Counted from the stretch's first letter, positions 17,663 through 27,081 are shown. The stretch is DNA of 64,000 nt from Bombilactobacillus folatiphilus (GCF_023380265.1 NZ_CP093366.1:1178001-1242000); one strand, 5' to 3'. The notes: generated by a model from the sequence alone, not told the origin. Numbers and translations: made by a program.

Positions 17663-18415
17663 TTAAAAACCTCCTTGTAAATATTGTTCCCATTGCGCTT
17701 GCCTGCCGTTAAAGACTGACAAATTATAACGATTATCTGAAGCTAAACTTGGAATTCGTCCCGAAGTCGTGTACTGCCAAAAATGAACCTGATTCCCTTT
17801 AATCGGGTATGGATGAGCTTGTAGCCAACCACCGTCAGGATTCGTTTTTAATAAATAACTCAATTGTGGTGTGGTCTGAATCAGTACTGGACGCTGATAA
17901 TATTTTACCAGTAAACCGCGCAATTGCGAAACACTGCGTTGAACCTGCTGTTTATGCGGTAGCTGCTGCTTTGAGAACGGTACTTGAATCACCAATGGTA
18001 AAGTCCCGATTTGTTGTCCCACACTAGCACGAAAATTTTGAAATTGTGCTTTAGCTGAGGTATCAAAACTAAAATAATGATAAACCCCGACGGGGAGCTG
18101 AGCGCCTTGAATCCGCCAATAACTATCCAAAAAATCATCATCAAAATAATTAGCACCTTGGGTCGCTTTTAAATACACAAAATCGACACCATGCTTTTTT
18201 AACAGATGAAAATCCTGATAACCATCCGTCTGACTCAAACTAACACCCAAAATGGGATAATCACTTTGGCTAGGACGACCACTCCCCTGCCAATAGCGCA
18301 ACCAGCGACTGCCTACAAATAAAATGACTAAAAGACCACAAATGAAGCCTAGAAATATAAATTTACCATTCCAAGAATGCTTTTTTTGATGTCGTAACTG
18401 ATATTTTTCCCGCAA
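17663..18415 (-). CDS. GH25 lysozyme-like membrane-anchored pseudoenzyme
   Basis: A 250-residue protein: basic N-terminus, one membrane helix (about 18-36), then a GH25 (Chalaropsis-type lysozyme) fold on the outer side. The family skeleton is clear (LLKKHGVDFVYLKATQG, PVGVYHYFSF, VHFWQYTTSGRIP), but the acids that define catalysis are changed: the Asp of GxDxS is Ser59 (GVSLS), the Glu of KATEG is Gln86, the DxE pair is Q144-V-P146 and the late Asp of VDLN is Asn231. It should therefore bind but not cut peptidoglycan. TTG start 9 bases after GAGG. First gene of an operon with Gfo/Idh and the helicase. Fold assignment is strong; inactivity is inferred. Confidence 0.82.
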   Translation of the reverse strand: MREKYQLRHQKKHSWNGKFIFLGFICGLLVILFVGSRWLRYWQGSGRPSQSDYPILGVSLSQTDGYQDFHLLKKHGVDFVYLKATQGANYFDDDFLDSYWRIQGAQLPVGVYHYFSFDTSAKAQFQNFRASVGQQIGTLPLVIQVPFSKQQLPHKQQVQRSVSQLRGLLVKYYQRPVLIQTTPQLSYLLKTNPDGGWLQAHPYPIKGNQVHFWQYTTSGRIPSLASDNRYNLSVFNGRQAQWEQYLQGGF

Positions 18416-18486
18416 ACCCTGTTACCTCAATTAAGATCAAGTATAATGTTTACTAAACCATTATATCAATCAAAGAGGAATACGCC

Positions 18487-19791
18487 ATGAAACGTCAATT
18501 AACTTTATTCGCCGCTTTAGCAACCGTCATGGGCACCGTCATCGGCGGTGGTGCTTTTTTTAAAGTCGCCAAAATTACAGCTTTAACTCATAACACTTGG
18601 CTCAGTATTTTAGTTTGGCCGCTAGCTGGTTTTATCACTTTAATGGCGGGGTTAACGATTGCAGAATTAGCAGCTGCTTTTCCAGAAAACGGTGGCCCCG
18701 TAAAATATCTCAGCGAAATTTATGGTCAAAAAATTGCTTTTTTGTTTGGTTGGTCTTTAATTATTGTCTACTATCCAGCCAATATTGCCGCTATCTCGAT
18801 TATTTTTGGCACACAAGCCCAAAAATTATTTAATCTGCCAACGACGACCGTGACTTGGTGGGCGTTAGGTTGTCTAGCATCGTTAGTTTTAGTCAATTGG
18901 TTAGGAACCAAGTTGAGTAGTCAAGTTCAAAAAATCACTTTGATTATTAAATTGATTCCGATTATCGCTATTATTATTGCGGCCATCTTTGTCAGTCCAA
19001 CGAACCATGTCGCTAACGCGCCATTGGGGACTGCTTTACAAATCAAACAGCCTCAAGACTTGGGGCAAGCATTACTAGCAACTTTATTTGCTTACGATGG
19101 ATGGCTGAGTATCGGTAATCTGGCTGGCGAATTAAAAAAGCCCGAGCGTAATTTAGCCCGAGCAATTATTGGTGGCTTACTGGCAGTCACCATCATTTAT
19201 ACATTACTAAATTGGAGTTTTTTGAAAATCATGCCGTTGCATCAGGTCCAAAACAATCAAGCGACCGCAATGCTGACCGCTCAACATTTGTTTGGACAAA
19301 ATGGCGGTAAACTATTGACGCTGGGTATCCTTGTTTCCGTTTACGGCGCCGTAAACGGTCATCTAATGGTTGGTTCACGAATGCCTTATACACTAGGTTT
19401 ACAAAAACAATTACCAGCGAGCCACTTTTTTAGCCATCTGAATTCGAAAACCCAAATTCCTACCAATAGTCTACTCTTTGAAAGTTTAATTGCGGTCGTT
19501 ATGATCTTGTCGGGAACTTTTGATTCATTAACGGATATGTTGGTGTACGTTTCTTGGATTTTTTCCGTTTTATTATTTATTGGTGTCATTCATTTGCGCA
19601 AACAGCGACCTAATCTGGAACGTCCTTACAAAATCAATTGGTACCCTTTGCCACCGATTCTTGCCATTTTAGGCGGCTTATTCATCGTGATTAATACTAC
19701 AATCACCAAACCCGGATTAGCTTTGGCCGGTATCATCCTGACGTTGAGTGGTTTACCAGTTTACGCTTATCAAAATAGGAAGAGGAAGTAG
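18487..19791 (+). CDS. Amino acid permease, APC/LAT-type
   Basis: Twelve-helix amino-acid transporter of 434 residues. The first helix carries the substrate-site glycine motif GTVIGGGAFF near 16-25; PENGGPVKYL near 66 and YDGWLSIGNLAGELKKPERN near 203 are the other family signatures. The C-terminal half ends in a short basic tail (YQNRKRK). The promoter has an extended TATAAT at about 18441-18446 and a GAGGAA ribosome site. It is divergent from the GH25-like operon. Substrate (serine/threonine or a branched-chain amino acid exchange) cannot be told. Confidence 0.9.
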   Translation: MKRQLTLFAALATVMGTVIGGGAFFKVAKITALTHNTWLSILVWPLAGFITLMAGLTIAELAAAFPENGGPVKYLSEIYGQKIAFLFGWSLIIVYYPANIAAISIIFGTQAQKLFNLPTTTVTWWALGCLASLVLVNWLGTKLSSQVQKITLIIKLIPIIAIIIAAIFVSPTNHVANAPLGTALQIKQPQDLGQALLATLFAYDGWLSIGNLAGELKKPERNLARAIIGGLLAVTIIYTLLNWSFLKIMPLHQVQNNQATAMLTAQHLFGQNGGKLLTLGILVSVYGAVNGHLMVGSRMPYTLGLQKQLPASHFFSHLNSKTQIPTNSLLFESLIAVVMILSGTFDSLTDMLVYVSWIFSVLLFIGVIHLRKQRPNLERPYKINWYPLPPILAILGGLFIVINTTITKPGLALAGIILTLSGLPVYAYQNRKRK

Positions 19792-19830
19792 AATAATTAA
19801 TCCACAACAATATTGATTATTTTCTTAATA

Positions 19831-21027
19831 TCATCTTCTACTATCCGTTGAATGAATTAGAAAGCTTAACAATATTCCTAGTATCATAATTCCAGCCATG
19901 ATCAAAAATCCAAATTCTGCTCCTATCTGATCATTCATCAAACCAATCCATGACGACGCAAAAATTTCAATAAATTGAGCCGTACCATTCCAAAAAGCAG
20001 TGATTCTACCCATGTATTTTTGCTGAACATTTTTCATTAAAATCGTATTTGTTACAATCCGCAATGATGAATCCGTTAACCCGATAAAATATGTTCCAAT
20101 GTAAAGAGCCAATACTCCACGATGAACATACAAAGTACTTAAAGCCACACTGGCAATTAAAAAATATCCGAAAATCATTTTCTTTTGACTCATTTTTTTA
20201 AGTAGCCAGCCCGTAACAAAGCCAGAAGTCAATCCACCAATGCCATACAACATATCCACAGTACCGTAAACAAGACTATTTTTATTGAGTACCGTAGATA
20301 CATAATCTGGTGCAGATACATTAAATAATTGTGTTACTAGTAAAGGTAAAACTGATAAAATCCCCACTAACAGAACTAGTGGATTAGATTTTAAATAATG
20401 AAAAATAGAGCCAAAAGATTTTTGATTAGCATTTTTATGACTAATTACAACGATAGAATCTTTCGGAGAACGTAAAATCAGGATAGTACTCAATAAGAAC
20501 ATAACAATATTAATAATCAAAATCACCAAAAAACCGGTATAGTGCAAAATTATTCCTGATACCGCCCCTGCAATAAACATCCCGACTTGTAATGATATTT
20601 CAATGAATGAATTAGCTGAACCTAACAAGTCCGGTGAGATAATACTTTGAATATAGCCACGCGAAGACGACATATAAGTAATCCAACCAGCTCCAGTTAA
20701 CGCTGCCAAAAAATACATCATCACTAAATTAAAACCAGCAACACTAAAATAAAACGCAATTAGACTCATTGGAATTGCTCGTCCCAGAAAAGACCACAAA
20801 ATAACATATCTTCGACTTAATTTATCAGTCAAATGTCCAGCGATAGGTGACATAATAAAACCAGCTAAAACATTAACAGTTAAATAAAAACCGACCAATT
20901 GATTCGATTTTGTTTGTTCCATAACATACCAATTGGCTCCAACCGTCGTTAACCCTACACCAAAACTAGAAAAAATATCCGCTATAAAAAAATTTCGAAA
21001 TTGTTTATTTCTTAAAAGTTGCAGCAT
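19831..21027 (-). CDS. MFS transporter, multidrug/peptide-export type
   Basis: A 398-residue twelve-helix transporter. Motif A of drug/proton antiporters appears as GHLTDKLSRRYVI near residues 64-76. AGGGGG lies before the ATG at 21027 (MLQLLRNKQFRNFF), so I prefer this to the open-frame start nine codons earlier. It is divergent from an Rgg-type regulator with a 138-base shared promoter region; in streptococci and lactobacilli Rgg proteins often control a neighbouring exporter or peptide, so regulation by the neighbour is a reasonable inference. The cargo is unknown. Confidence 0.85.
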   Translation of the reverse strand: MLQLLRNKQFRNFFIADIFSSFGVGLTTVGANWYVMEQTKSNQLVGFYLTVNVLAGFIMSPIAGHLTDKLSRRYVILWSFLGRAIPMSLIAFYFSVAGFNLVMMYFLAALTGAGWITYMSSSRGYIQSIISPDLLGSANSFIEISLQVGMFIAGAVSGIILHYTGFLVILIINIVMFLLSTILILRSPKDSIVVISHKNANQKSFGSIFHYLKSNPLVLLVGILSVLPLLVTQLFNVSAPDYVSTVLNKNSLVYGTVDMLYGIGGLTSGFVTGWLLKKMSQKKMIFGYFLIASVALSTLYVHRGVLALYIGTYFIGLTDSSLRIVTNTILMKNVQQKYMGRITAFWNGTAQFIEIFASSWIGLMNDQIGAEFGFLIMAGIMILGILLSFLIHSTDSRR

Positions 21028-21165
21028 TATTATCCCCCTGATATATTTTTGCAATCTAAATTATTTTCATTTATTCTTTGCAAATCGATTCATTACCAAT
21101 TTATAATAAAATTGTATTGATATCCTGATTATGTAAAGCATCTCGTCAAAAAAGGAGACAAAATT

Positions 21166-22044
21166 TTGGAACACGGACAATTAATTAGAAAGTTGCGCAA
21201 AGAACGCAATATGTCTCAAGCTGAATTAGCTGAGGGAATCAGTAGCCGCACAGCGCTGTCATCGTTTGAGAACAAACATTCAACTATTTCGAGTGATATT
21301 TTGTTCAAATATCTGGAACGTCTCAACGTTACCGTTCAGGAATATGAATTTTACTTAAATGATAATGTCACACCCGAAAAAGCTTATATATCGGAATATT
21401 TTTATAATAAAGTAACCAAAGAACGTGACAAAGAAATAGCGCAAAGAATCCATAACTTTCGTGCTAAATATAATGATAGTCACGATTTTTATTTTTGCTG
21501 CCTTTCAATTGAACTCAAACTCTTTTTGAACCGCCGTAATAATAAAGCAATTTATCAAGTGGACGAAGACAAACAAATCATTAAAGATTATCTCAATCAT
21601 AATCAAAATTGGGGGCATTTTGAGATCGCATTATTTTCTAATTGTCTCTATATCTTTAGTAGTGATTACATTCGTGGAACTTTTCCTGTTTTGCTAAAAC
21701 GTACCAAAAAATTAAGTTCAATTGCATCCTATCAAAATGATTTATCAATTTTTCTGAATAATTGCATTGTTCTCTCTTTCGAACGTCAAAATTTTGATGA
21801 TGTTAATTATTACATTGATCGACTAATCACCATTTCTGCAAATACACCCAGAAAAGCTTATGATCGCATGATGTGTCAGTATTATTTGAGTCTATTGCAG
21901 AAACTAAATTATCAACCAAATCAATTAGCAACTATTATTCAACAATTTAACGAACTAGGCTTTACAGATCATGCTAATGAACTGATTAAATTTAAAAAGC
22001 AAATTTTAAAAGAAACGAAAAAAACAGCTAAAATAGCCTTATAG
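21166..22044 (+). CDS. Rgg/GadR/MutR family transcription regulator
   Basis: A 292-residue regulator. The N-terminal Xre-type helix-turn-helix is MSQAELAEGISSRTALSSFE (about residues 17-36); the rest is alpha-helical, as in the TPR-like peptide-binding domain of Rgg proteins (repeats near 95-280). Start is TTG at 21166 after AAGGAGA. Family members sense small peptides or metabolites. I looked for a short peptide gene of the SHP type in the 138-base upstream region and the 105-base downstream region and saw none. A terminator follows. Confidence 0.87.
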   Translation: MEHGQLIRKLRKERNMSQAELAEGISSRTALSSFENKHSTISSDILFKYLERLNVTVQEYEFYLNDNVTPEKAYISEYFYNKVTKERDKEIAQRIHNFRAKYNDSHDFYFCCLSIELKLFLNRRNNKAIYQVDEDKQIIKDYLNHNQNWGHFEIALFSNCLYIFSSDYIRGTFPVLLKRTKKLSSIASYQNDLSIFLNNCIVLSFERQNFDDVNYYIDRLITISANTPRKAYDRMMCQYYLSLLQKLNYQPNQLATIIQQFNELGFTDHANELIKFKKQILKETKKTAKIAL

Positions 22045-22052
22045 AGCAAATA

Positions 22053-22088
22053 AAAATAGTATAGGAAATATCTCCCTATACTATTTTT
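22053..22088 (+). terminator. Terminator of the Rgg-type regulator
   Basis: Stem AAAATAGTATAGG / CCTATACTATTTT with a loop of AAATATCT and six T residues at its 3' side. Confidence 0.85.
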
Positions 22089-22101
22089 TAATTTATTAAC
22101 T

Positions 22102-22140
22102 AAAAGAAGTCTCGTTCACCAAATGAACGAAACCTTCTTT
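22102..22140 (-). terminator. Terminator of ilvE
   Basis: On the minus strand, AAGAAGG-TTTCGTTCA pairs with TGAACGAGA-CTTCTT around a TTTGG loop and is followed by TTTT. It starts 10 bases after the ilvE stop. Confidence 0.8.
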
Positions 22141-22149
22141 ATTTGATTT

Positions 22150-23181
22150 TTACTTGACAACTTCAATCCAACCATCAGGACCCTTGCGATCACCGAATTG
22201 AATTCCAGTTAAGATATCGTAAAGCTTCTTTGTGACGGGACCAACTTCGGTTTCACTATAAAAGACGTGTAAATTGCCATTATGTTCCAAACCGCCAATC
22301 GGCGAAATAACGGCAGCTGTCCCGCAAGCACCCGCTTCAGCAAAACGATCCAGATCATTCACATAAACATCACCTTGTTCAGTAGGCATATTCAGTTCAT
22401 GTTCGGCCAAATATAGTAATGAATACTTCGTCACACTAGGCAAGATTGATGGTGACTTTGGAGTAACAAAAGTGCCGTCTTTTGTAATACCAAAGAAATT
22501 TGCCGAACCAACTTCTTCAATTTTTTCATGGTTAACTGGATCTAAGTAAACACAATCCGAAAAGCCATTTTTGTGTGCTTGCTCACCAGGCATCAAACTA
22601 GCAGCATAATTACCTCCAACTTTACTTTGACCAGTGCCCTTATGTGCCGCCCGATCATACTGCGAAGTGGTAAAGTTTGTTGGTGTCAAGCCACCTTTAA
22701 AGTAATTGCCCACAGGCATCGCAAAAATGCGAAAAATGTATTCTTGAGCAGGATGAACCCCAATGATGCCACCCACCCCCATAATAATTGGTCGCAAATA
22801 CAAAGTCGCACCATTACCATAAGGTGGCACAAAATCTTCATTAGCTTTCACAACTTGCTTTGCCGCATCAATAAACATATCAGTTGGCACTTGTGGCATT
22901 AACATCCGTTCGCAACTATTTTGCAGTCGTTGAGCATTTTGATCAGGCCGAAATAATTGAATTTGATCGTCTTTAGTCCGATAAGCTTTTAAACCTTCAA
23001 ACGCCGCCTGACCATAATGCAAAGCTGGTGAATCCTCATTAATAACAACATTACTTTCCGCTACCAAACCCTTGTCCTGCCACTTACCATCCTTAAATGT
23101 GGCCTGATAACGATAAGGTAAGTCTAAATATTCAAAACCCAAATTATTAAAATCAACATCTTGTGCCTTTACTTTAGCCAT
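22150..23181 (-). CDS. ilvE: Branched-chain amino acid aminotransferase
   Basis: PLP enzyme exchanging the amino group between Leu/Ile/Val and 2-oxoglutarate, fold class IV, 343 residues. ALHYGQAAFEGLKAYR near 53-68 and the PLP-lysine in GTGQSKVGGNYAAS near 190 are diagnostic; EVGSANFFGI and EAGACGTAAVISPIG near 295 hold the phosphate and the carboxylate-binding loop. A single-gene unit with its own terminator, divergent from oppA. In lactic acid bacteria it starts amino-acid catabolism to flavour acids as well as synthesis. I saw no T-box or CodY box in the upstream 200 bases. Confidence 0.95.
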   Translation of the reverse strand: MAKVKAQDVDFNNLGFEYLDLPYRYQATFKDGKWQDKGLVAESNVVINEDSPALHYGQAAFEGLKAYRTKDDQIQLFRPDQNAQRLQNSCERMLMPQVPTDMFIDAAKQVVKANEDFVPPYGNGATLYLRPIIMGVGGIIGVHPAQEYIFRIFAMPVGNYFKGGLTPTNFTTSQYDRAAHKGTGQSKVGGNYAASLMPGEQAHKNGFSDCVYLDPVNHEKIEEVGSANFFGITKDGTFVTPKSPSILPSVTKYSLLYLAEHELNMPTEQGDVYVNDLDRFAEAGACGTAAVISPIGGLEHNGNLHVFYSETEVGPVTKKLYDILTGIQFGDRKGPDGWIEVVK

Positions 23182-23387
23182 TTCGCTTACCTCTTTCTAA
23201 TAATTATTTAATTTTAAGAATAGCATTTTTGCTTTAATTGTCAAGATTCATTACATATTTGTCCTTTAAAAATTTACCTTCATGATTAGATTTAACTAAT
23301 TTAAAATGATGGCACTAATTTGTTCTTGTTTTTTAATTAATTTAGAATTAAAATAAAATTAATTTTTAAACTTTAGGAGGAGTGATA

Positions 23388-24992
23388 ATGAAAAGGATCT
23401 ATTTGATTGGTTTGACAATCATCACAAGCTTAGGTCTTGCTGGTTGCGGGCATAACAATGCTACCAATAATAAAGAAATTTCCATTGGTGCTTCGGCAGA
23501 ACTAAGTACCGCTGACGTTTCCTTGGCAATGGACAATGAATCCGCGGAAGTTGCTGAACAAGTCAATGAAGGCTTATACAATTTCAACAAAAAGGGGGAC
23601 ATTATTCCTGCGTTAGCCACGGGCAAGCCCAAACTATCCAATGATCAAACTACTTATACAATAAATATGCGCCACAATGGTCAGTGGAGTAATGGCAAAC
23701 CGGTAACCGCTAAGGACTTTGTCTACGGCTGGCAACGGACTGTAGATCCCAAAACCAAGTCGCAGCAATCTTACTTTTTGGAAAATGTACAAAATTATAA
23801 AGCCGTCAATGACGGGAAAATGGCACCAAGCAATTTAGGAATCAAAGCCACGGGTAAATATCAGTTACAAATCAAATTGGATCACGCGGTACCTTATTTT
23901 CCATCAGTGCTAGCCATGAGTGCGTCATTTCCGCTCTACAAACCTTACGTTCAAGCACAAGGCAAGAAGTACGGAACCAGCGCTCAGCACACCTTATATA
24001 ATGGACCCTTCGTCTTGAAAAATTGGGATGGCACGAGTGACACTTGGTCTTATGTCAAAAATCCGCATTACTGGGACAAAAAACATGTCCATTTAAACAA
24101 GATCAAGGTTTCGGTCATCAAGAGTCAAGACACAGGTGCTTATCAATTTGAATCCAAAGAATTAGCAATGGTCCCATTGACTGGGCAAGAAATCAAGAAT
24201 CACGCCAAGAGTAAATCTTTATATGTACGAAAACTACCTGGCACGATGTATCTAGAATTTAACACGAAACGTAAATTATTCAGTAACGAAAAAATTCGGC
24301 AAGCCATGTCCATGGCGATGGATCGCAAGCAATTAACCAACAATGTTTTGCAAGATAAATCCGTTCCGGCGACTGGTTTTGTACCTACGGGCTTTAGTAA
24401 TCCGCAAACCGGCAAAGATTTCGCCAAAGAAGCTGGACAATTGAATCAATATGACACCAAACAAGCTAAACAGTTGTGGCAAAGTGGCCTCAGCGAACTG
24501 GGCATGAAGTCTGCCAACTTTACGATTTTATCAAGTAACGATGACCAAACTAAAAAGGTTGATGAATTTATTCAATCACAATTACAAACACATCTGCCCG
24601 GTTTGAAAGTTTCTGTCAAAGCAGTTCCTTTCAACAGCCGTCTTTCATCTAGTGAATCAGGTAATTATGATGCCGTCATCAACGGTTGGACACCAACTTT
24701 TAACGATCCATCAGATTTCTTGAATTTGGTCAAAACTGGTAATAAGAACAACGAAGGTAAATTCAGTGATCCGCAATACGACCAACTGCTAGATCAAGCT
24801 AATGGCCAGTATTCGACACAACCTGCACAGAGATGGAACGCTTTGCAAGAAGCCAACAAGTTAGTTGTGCAAAAAGCTCCAGTTGTGCCAATGTACTATA
24901 TTTCGTTAGTTTATTTGATCAATCCTAAACTTAAGGGTGTGGTCATGGGACCGATGGGCTTCCCATATTACAAAAATGCTTCCATGAACTAA
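23388..24992 (+). CDS. oppA: Oligopeptide-binding lipoprotein, OppA/DppE-type
   Basis: Extracellular solute-binding lipoprotein of the family 5 (peptide/nickel) group, 534 residues. Signal peptide with lipobox LAGC at about residues 18-21 (MKRIYLIGLT...). Family segments: VTAKDFVYGWQRTVDPKT near 103, YTINMRHNGQWSNGKP near 85, and the peptide-pocket regions WDGTSDTW near 208 and GWTPTFNDPSDF near 428. The frame is open from a GTG at 23382, but GGAGG places the ATG at 23388. The transporter permease and ATPase are not adjacent; dppA and an M42 peptidase follow on the same strand, so the protein captures peptides for those enzymes or for a distant transporter. Confidence 0.92.
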   Translation: MKRIYLIGLTIITSLGLAGCGHNNATNNKEISIGASAELSTADVSLAMDNESAEVAEQVNEGLYNFNKKGDIIPALATGKPKLSNDQTTYTINMRHNGQWSNGKPVTAKDFVYGWQRTVDPKTKSQQSYFLENVQNYKAVNDGKMAPSNLGIKATGKYQLQIKLDHAVPYFPSVLAMSASFPLYKPYVQAQGKKYGTSAQHTLYNGPFVLKNWDGTSDTWSYVKNPHYWDKKHVHLNKIKVSVIKSQDTGAYQFESKELAMVPLTGQEIKNHAKSKSLYVRKLPGTMYLEFNTKRKLFSNEKIRQAMSMAMDRKQLTNNVLQDKSVPATGFVPTGFSNPQTGKDFAKEAGQLNQYDTKQAKQLWQSGLSELGMKSANFTILSSNDDQTKKVDEFIQSQLQTHLPGLKVSVKAVPFNSRLSSSESGNYDAVINGWTPTFNDPSDFLNLVKTGNKNNEGKFSDPQYDQLLDQANGQYSTQPAQRWNALQEANKLVVQKAPVVPMYYISLVYLINPKLKGVVMGPMGFPYYKNASMN

Positions 24993-25019
24993 AAATAACA
25001 ATTTAGGAGTAATTTAATT

Positions 25020-25862
25020 ATGAAAATTTATATTTCAACTGATGTTGAAGGCTTAGCTGGTATTACCGATTGGAATATGGACGATAATGACACTGACAAA
25101 TTTCGCAAGCTGTACAATGAACAGGTTGCATGGGTTTTACAAGGGATTCAAAAGGCGACTAACAATAGCCAAATTGACGAAATTTTGATTTCGGATTCCC
25201 ATGCCAAGGGTACAAATCTGGACTACGATTATTTATCCGATATTGATGACCGTGTGGCTTTAATTAGCGGTTATCCTCGCGAAGATTACATGATGAGTGG
25301 TTTTGATGCTTCTTTCGATCAAGTCATTTTTGTGGGCTACCATTCTGGAATTGGCAAAGAGCATGGCAATATGGATCATAGTTACAGTGCCCGTTCTGCT
25401 TACAATGTTTGGATTAATGGTCAGTATCAAAATGAAACCACCATTAACGTGGCCTATGCTAATGAATTGGGCGTTCCTGTGACTTTAATTGTAGGTGACT
25501 CCGCATTGAAAGAACAATTAATTGATGAAAAAATGTGCCCTTCACCCAAAGTTGTTGTCACCAAAAAATCATTAGCTCGCTTTAGTGCCATGAGTTATCC
25601 GCGCAAACAAGTTAAATCTGACATCATCAATGGTGCCAAAGAAGTAATTGACAATCCGGAAGCTTATAGTGCTGTTAAACCTTTAAAAACACCTTTAACT
25701 TTGAAAATGCAACTAGCTAATACGGCCAAAGCTGACGCTGTTGAACAAATGCAAGATGTTAAACGCGTTGACGGACGGACAATTGAAGTGCAGTGTCCTT
25801 CTATGAAGGCTTTATTAAACGAAATAATTGCCATTGTTATGCTAGCTGGCACTCAAGACTAA
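25020..25862 (+). CDS. dppA: D-aminopeptidase, M55 family (DppA-type)
   Basis: Zinc aminopeptidase of the DppA family, 280 residues. N-terminal STDVEGLAG (Asp8 and Glu10 as metal ligands), SDSHAKG near 60 and the His-rich GYHSGIGKEHGNMDHS near 105-120 match the family. In Bacillus, DppA cleaves D-Ala-D-Ala-type dipeptides and is in an operon with a dipeptide transporter. Here it is 27 bases after an OppA lipoprotein gene and 21 before an M42 peptidase, which suggests use of peptides including D-amino acids from wall turnover. Start ATG after AGGAG. Confidence 0.9.
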   Translation: MKIYISTDVEGLAGITDWNMDDNDTDKFRKLYNEQVAWVLQGIQKATNNSQIDEILISDSHAKGTNLDYDYLSDIDDRVALISGYPREDYMMSGFDASFDQVIFVGYHSGIGKEHGNMDHSYSARSAYNVWINGQYQNETTINVAYANELGVPVTLIVGDSALKEQLIDEKMCPSPKVVVTKKSLARFSAMSYPRKQVKSDIINGAKEVIDNPEAYSAVKPLKTPLTLKMQLANTAKADAVEQMQDVKRVDGRTIEVQCPSMKALLNEIIAIVMLAGTQD

Positions 25863-25883
25863 TATTTGAAGGAGTTCGTTTAG

Positions 25884-26966
25884 ATGAAAGAAAATCAAAA
25901 AATTGAATTGATCAAAAATTTTTCCAACTTAAATGGTGCCTCCGGATTTGAAATGGAAGTTGCAAAATTCTTCCAGCAACAAACTAAGCCTTATGGCACC
26001 ACTAGAATTGACGGTATGTTTAATAGTTATGTAGATCGAAAGCAAAATACCGGTCACAAACCTGTCGTCCAAATGGATGCTCACGCTGATTCCGTCGGTT
26101 TCATTGTTCAAGCAATTCGGCCTAATGGCTTGATTAAATTCGTTCCTTTAGGGGGCTGGGCACCGACTAATATTCCTGCCATGCGGGTACGGGTGCGTAA
26201 TCAAGATGGTCAATATCTCAAAGGTGTTGTGGCAACTAAACCACCGCATTTTATGACTGATGCCGAACGTAATGCTGTGCCGAAAATTGAAGATTTATCT
26301 GTTGATGTCGGCTCAACTAGTCGTGAAGAAACGATTAATGATTTCAAAATTAACACTGGCTGTCCAATTGTGGTTGACGCTGATTGCGAATATTTCGACA
26401 AAACCCGCATGTTTTTCGGTAAAGACTTTGATAACCGTGTAGGGGCGGCAGCCTTGGTTGCCACGCTAGCAGAATTAGCCGACCAAGATTTAAATGTAGA
26501 CCTCAAAATGGCATTATCTACGCAAGAAGAAGTTGGTACCCGTGGTGCCAAAGTCACAGCCCGCAATATTGATCCCGATTTGTCGATTGTCTTTGAGGGT
26601 TGCCCATGTGATGACACTTTCAGTCCTGACTGGCTCGCGCAAACCGGCCTCAAACGGGGACCAATGTTGCGCGATATGGATACTTCATTTATTGCTAATC
26701 CTTTGTTTGAACAATATGCTGATGACGTGGCTACCAAAAATCAGATTCCGCATACGCGTTCCGTTCGGACTGGCGGTGGTGTCAATGGTGCGCCAATTCT
26801 GTATTATCGTGGAGCGCCAACGATTGTGATTGGGATTCCAGTACGATATGAACATACAGCCTTCAACTGGGCTAATCTAGATGACTTCAATAATGCTGTC
26901 AAATTGGCTGTCGAAATTCTGAAATCCTTAGATACAACAACAATTAATAGTTTTAAGGGTGAATAA
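25884..26966 (+). CDS. M42 family aminopeptidase (glutamyl/leucyl type)
   Basis: Dinuclear metallo-aminopeptidase of the M42 family, 360 residues, which forms dodecamers in relatives. Metal and catalytic residues visible: His in MDAHADSVGF near 73, Asp in KDFDNRVGAAA near 180, the catalytic Glu pair in STQEEVGTRGA near 213, Glu in VFEGCPCDD near 236, and His in YEHTAFNW near 323. Starts ATG after AAGGAG. Last gene of the oppA-dppA-M42 operon; a terminator follows. Works on small peptides in the cytosol. Relatives have been misnamed endoglucanase; I do not use that name. Confidence 0.92.
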   Translation: MKENQKIELIKNFSNLNGASGFEMEVAKFFQQQTKPYGTTRIDGMFNSYVDRKQNTGHKPVVQMDAHADSVGFIVQAIRPNGLIKFVPLGGWAPTNIPAMRVRVRNQDGQYLKGVVATKPPHFMTDAERNAVPKIEDLSVDVGSTSREETINDFKINTGCPIVVDADCEYFDKTRMFFGKDFDNRVGAAALVATLAELADQDLNVDLKMALSTQEEVGTRGAKVTARNIDPDLSIVFEGCPCDDTFSPDWLAQTGLKRGPMLRDMDTSFIANPLFEQYADDVATKNQIPHTRSVRTGGGVNGAPILYYRGAPTIVIGIPVRYEHTAFNWANLDDFNNAVKLAVEILKSLDTTTINSFKGE

Positions 26967-26977
26967 ACCAAATATCT

Positions 26978-27021
26978 AAAACGTGATTTTAATCTTGAAA
27001 AAGATTAGGGTTGCGTTTTTT
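26978..27021 (+). terminator. Terminator after the M42 peptidase gene
   Basis: Long imperfect stem from AAACG (26979-26983) to CGTTT (27014-27018) with AATCTT pairing AAGATT around a GAAA loop; followed by a T-rich tract. Several G-U pairs. Confidence 0.7.
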
Positions 27022-27081
27022 ATTTATTATTACAATCACATAGTGGCATCTGCAATAATAAATTAAAAAAGGTGCGAATCA

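Noticed and set aside
23182..23387. T-box or CodY box before ilvE and oppA
   Set aside because: I looked for the T-box AGGGUGGNACCRCG motif and a CodY-type AATTTTCWGAAAATT and found neither.
26210..26737. A 175-codon open frame antisense to the M42 peptidase
   Set aside because: It is the mirror of a well-supported gene, has no ribosome site and no recognisable domain.
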